NCBI RefSeq assembly: GCF_006539505.1
Contig: NZ_BJND01000021.1
Location: forward strand, 1 to 64,000
DNA: 64,000 nucleotides
Direction: 5' to 3'
DNA from: Streptomyces spinoverrucosus
GTDB lineage: Bacteria; Actinomycetota; Actinomycetes; Streptomycetales; Streptomycetaceae
In this document: in pieces, positions 63,158 through 64,000 of the stretch
Numbering within the stretch: the first letter of the stretch is position 1
How the letters are laid out: the number at the start of each line of letters is the position of its first letter
The notes under the pieces: model-generated
The model's input: only the letters and a program-made list of their open reading frames with translations
What the model was told of the DNA's origin: nothing
Databases searched by the model: none
Program-made: the position numbers and the translations under genes

Positions 63158-64000
63158 CCCAGGCAGGACCCAGCACCGAATCCGAGTACGCCGACGACGC
63201 CTACGCGGTGGTGATCCCCACCCTGGGCCGCCCCAGCCTGACCGCCTGCCTGCGCGCCCTGGCCCGGTCCGGCGGCCCCCGCCCCGTGCGGCTCATCCTC
63301 GTCGACGACCGCCCGGACGCCTCGGTGGGCGCGCTCACGCAGGATGTCCCCGAGCAGCTGCGCCCGCTCACCACGGTCGTCCGGGGCGGCGCCCGGGGCC
63401 CCGCGGCGGCCCGCAACGCCGGATGGCGGGCGGCGGGACGCGTCCCCTGGATCGTCTTCCTGGACGACGACGTGGTGCCCAGCCCCTCCTGGGGCGAGGA
63501 CCTGGCCCTCGACCTGGCCGGGGCGACGTACTGGACGGGCGCGGTCACCGCACGGATCGACGTACCGCTGCCGCCGGACCGCCGCCCCACCGACTGGGAA
63601 CGCAACACCGCCGGGCTCGCCACCGCCCGCTGGATCACCGCCGACATGGCCTACCGGAGGGCGGCCCTGGAGGCGGTCGGCGGTTTCGACGAACGCTTCC
63701 GGCGGGCCTTCCGGGAGGACGCCGACCTGGCCCTGCGGGTGCTCGCGGCCGGCTGGACGGTGACGGCCGGGGACCGGCGTACGACGCATCCGGTGCGGCC
63801 CGCCGACCGCTGGGTGTCGGTACGGCTCCAGGCGGGCAACGCGGACGACGTGCTGATGACCCGGCTGCACGGCCGGTCGTGGTGGGGCCGGGCGGGGGCG
63901 CCGCGCGGGCGGCTGCCCCGGCATGTGGCGGTGACCGGGGCGGCGGTGACGGCCCTGGCCTGCGCGGCCGTGGGCCGGCGCCGGGCGGCCACCGCGTGCG
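63154..64000 (+). CDS. Glycosyltransferase family 2, cut by the window edge
   Basis: At least 282 residues, continuing past the edge. It is a GT-A enzyme: YAVVIPTLGRPSLTACLRAL at the start, GGARGPAAARNAGWRAA, the metal-binding triad in IVFLDDDVVPSPSW, and AVGGFDERFRRAFREDADLA near residue 180. A hydrophobic segment appears at the edge (VTGAAVTALACAAVG). GGAGGCCCCG precedes the ATG. It probably adds a sugar from a nucleotide sugar, maybe UDP-xylose from the upstream decarboxylase. Confidence 0.87.
   Translation, partial: MTQAGPSTESEYADDAYAVVIPTLGRPSLTACLRALARSGGPRPVRLILVDDRPDASVGALTQDVPEQLRPLTTVVRGGARGPAAARNAGWRAAGRVPWIVFLDDDVVPSPSWGEDLALDLAGATYWTGAVTARIDVPLPPDRRPTDWERNTAGLATARWITADMAYRRAALEAVGGFDERFRRAFREDADLALRVLAAGWTVTAGDRRTTHPVRPADRWVSVRLQAGNADDVLMTRLHGRSWWGRAGAPRGRLPRHVAVTGAAVTALACAAVGRRRAATAC

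Overview
The window is a stretch of very GC-rich actinobacterial chromosome, almost certainly Streptomyces. Evidence: strong G/C bias at third codon positions, many GTG starts, ATGA-type start/stop overlaps, and families typical of the genus (a conservon of sensor kinase, roadblock, DUF742 and GTPase; DUF5709; DUF6397; HelR-like helicase; ROK-controlled xylose genes; several TetR and MarR regulators). No rRNA, tRNA, CRISPR array, intact transposase or integrase was seen. All calls are by eye from translated sequence; no database search was run.

Layout. 0-2.6 kb: gene debris (an ilvC fragment with internal deletions, an S9 peptidase fragment, an orphan promoter) around two small coiled-coil genes. 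2.6-11 kb: MarR and NADH dehydrogenase-like genes, a YjbQ-family protein, a flavin oxidoreductase, an MltG-like transglycosylase, a multidrug-type ABC exporter divergent from its likely MarR regulator, and a DctA-type carboxylate carrier. 11-24 kb: a secreted PNGase A-like protein, a two-gene ABC exporter whose nucleotide-binding halves have complementary defects, DUF5709, ribosomal protein L31 type B, a YdjM-like membrane protein, an Mtr4-like helicase, TesB thioesterase and DUF6397. 23-29.3 kb: a conservon read on the minus strand plus an extra roadblock paralogue and an MHYT membrane sensor.

29.4-38 kb: a methyltransferase, small conserved genes of unknown role, a secreted alpha/beta hydrolase, a HelD/HelR-like helicase, and a tautomerase plus alcohol dehydrogenase operon facing a TetR gene across two copies of an 18-bp operator. 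38-45 kb: a GH127 arabinofuranosidase divergent from a 1523-residue Tat-exported multidomain protein, with LacI-type operator candidates between them. 45-50 kb: a decayed drug-resistance region containing a frameshifted TetR gene, a gene fusing the start of an ABC-2 permease to the end of an MMPL transporter, a frameshifted ABC ATPase, and an MFS exporter missing two internal blocks. Several lesions are apparent one-base losses in G/C runs, so some could be sequencing errors. 50-54.4 kb: xylA, divergent xylB and a ROK regulator. 54.5-57 kb: a Tat-exported amidase and a beta-helix protein. 57-64 kb: the start of a glycan locus (FAD oxidoreductase, pyruvyl transferase, UDP-glucuronate decarboxylase-like enzyme, carbamoyltransferase, glycosyltransferase) that runs off the right edge.

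Together these genes suggest a soil saprophyte with plant-polysaccharide (arabinose/xylose) use, envelope glycan decoration, many exporters and G-protein-linked sensory signalling. Best candidates for something undescribed: the GH127/giant-protein locus, the similar short leader repeats in front of two sugar genes, the cvnB gene carrying a palindromic element in its coding sequence, and the glycan cluster.
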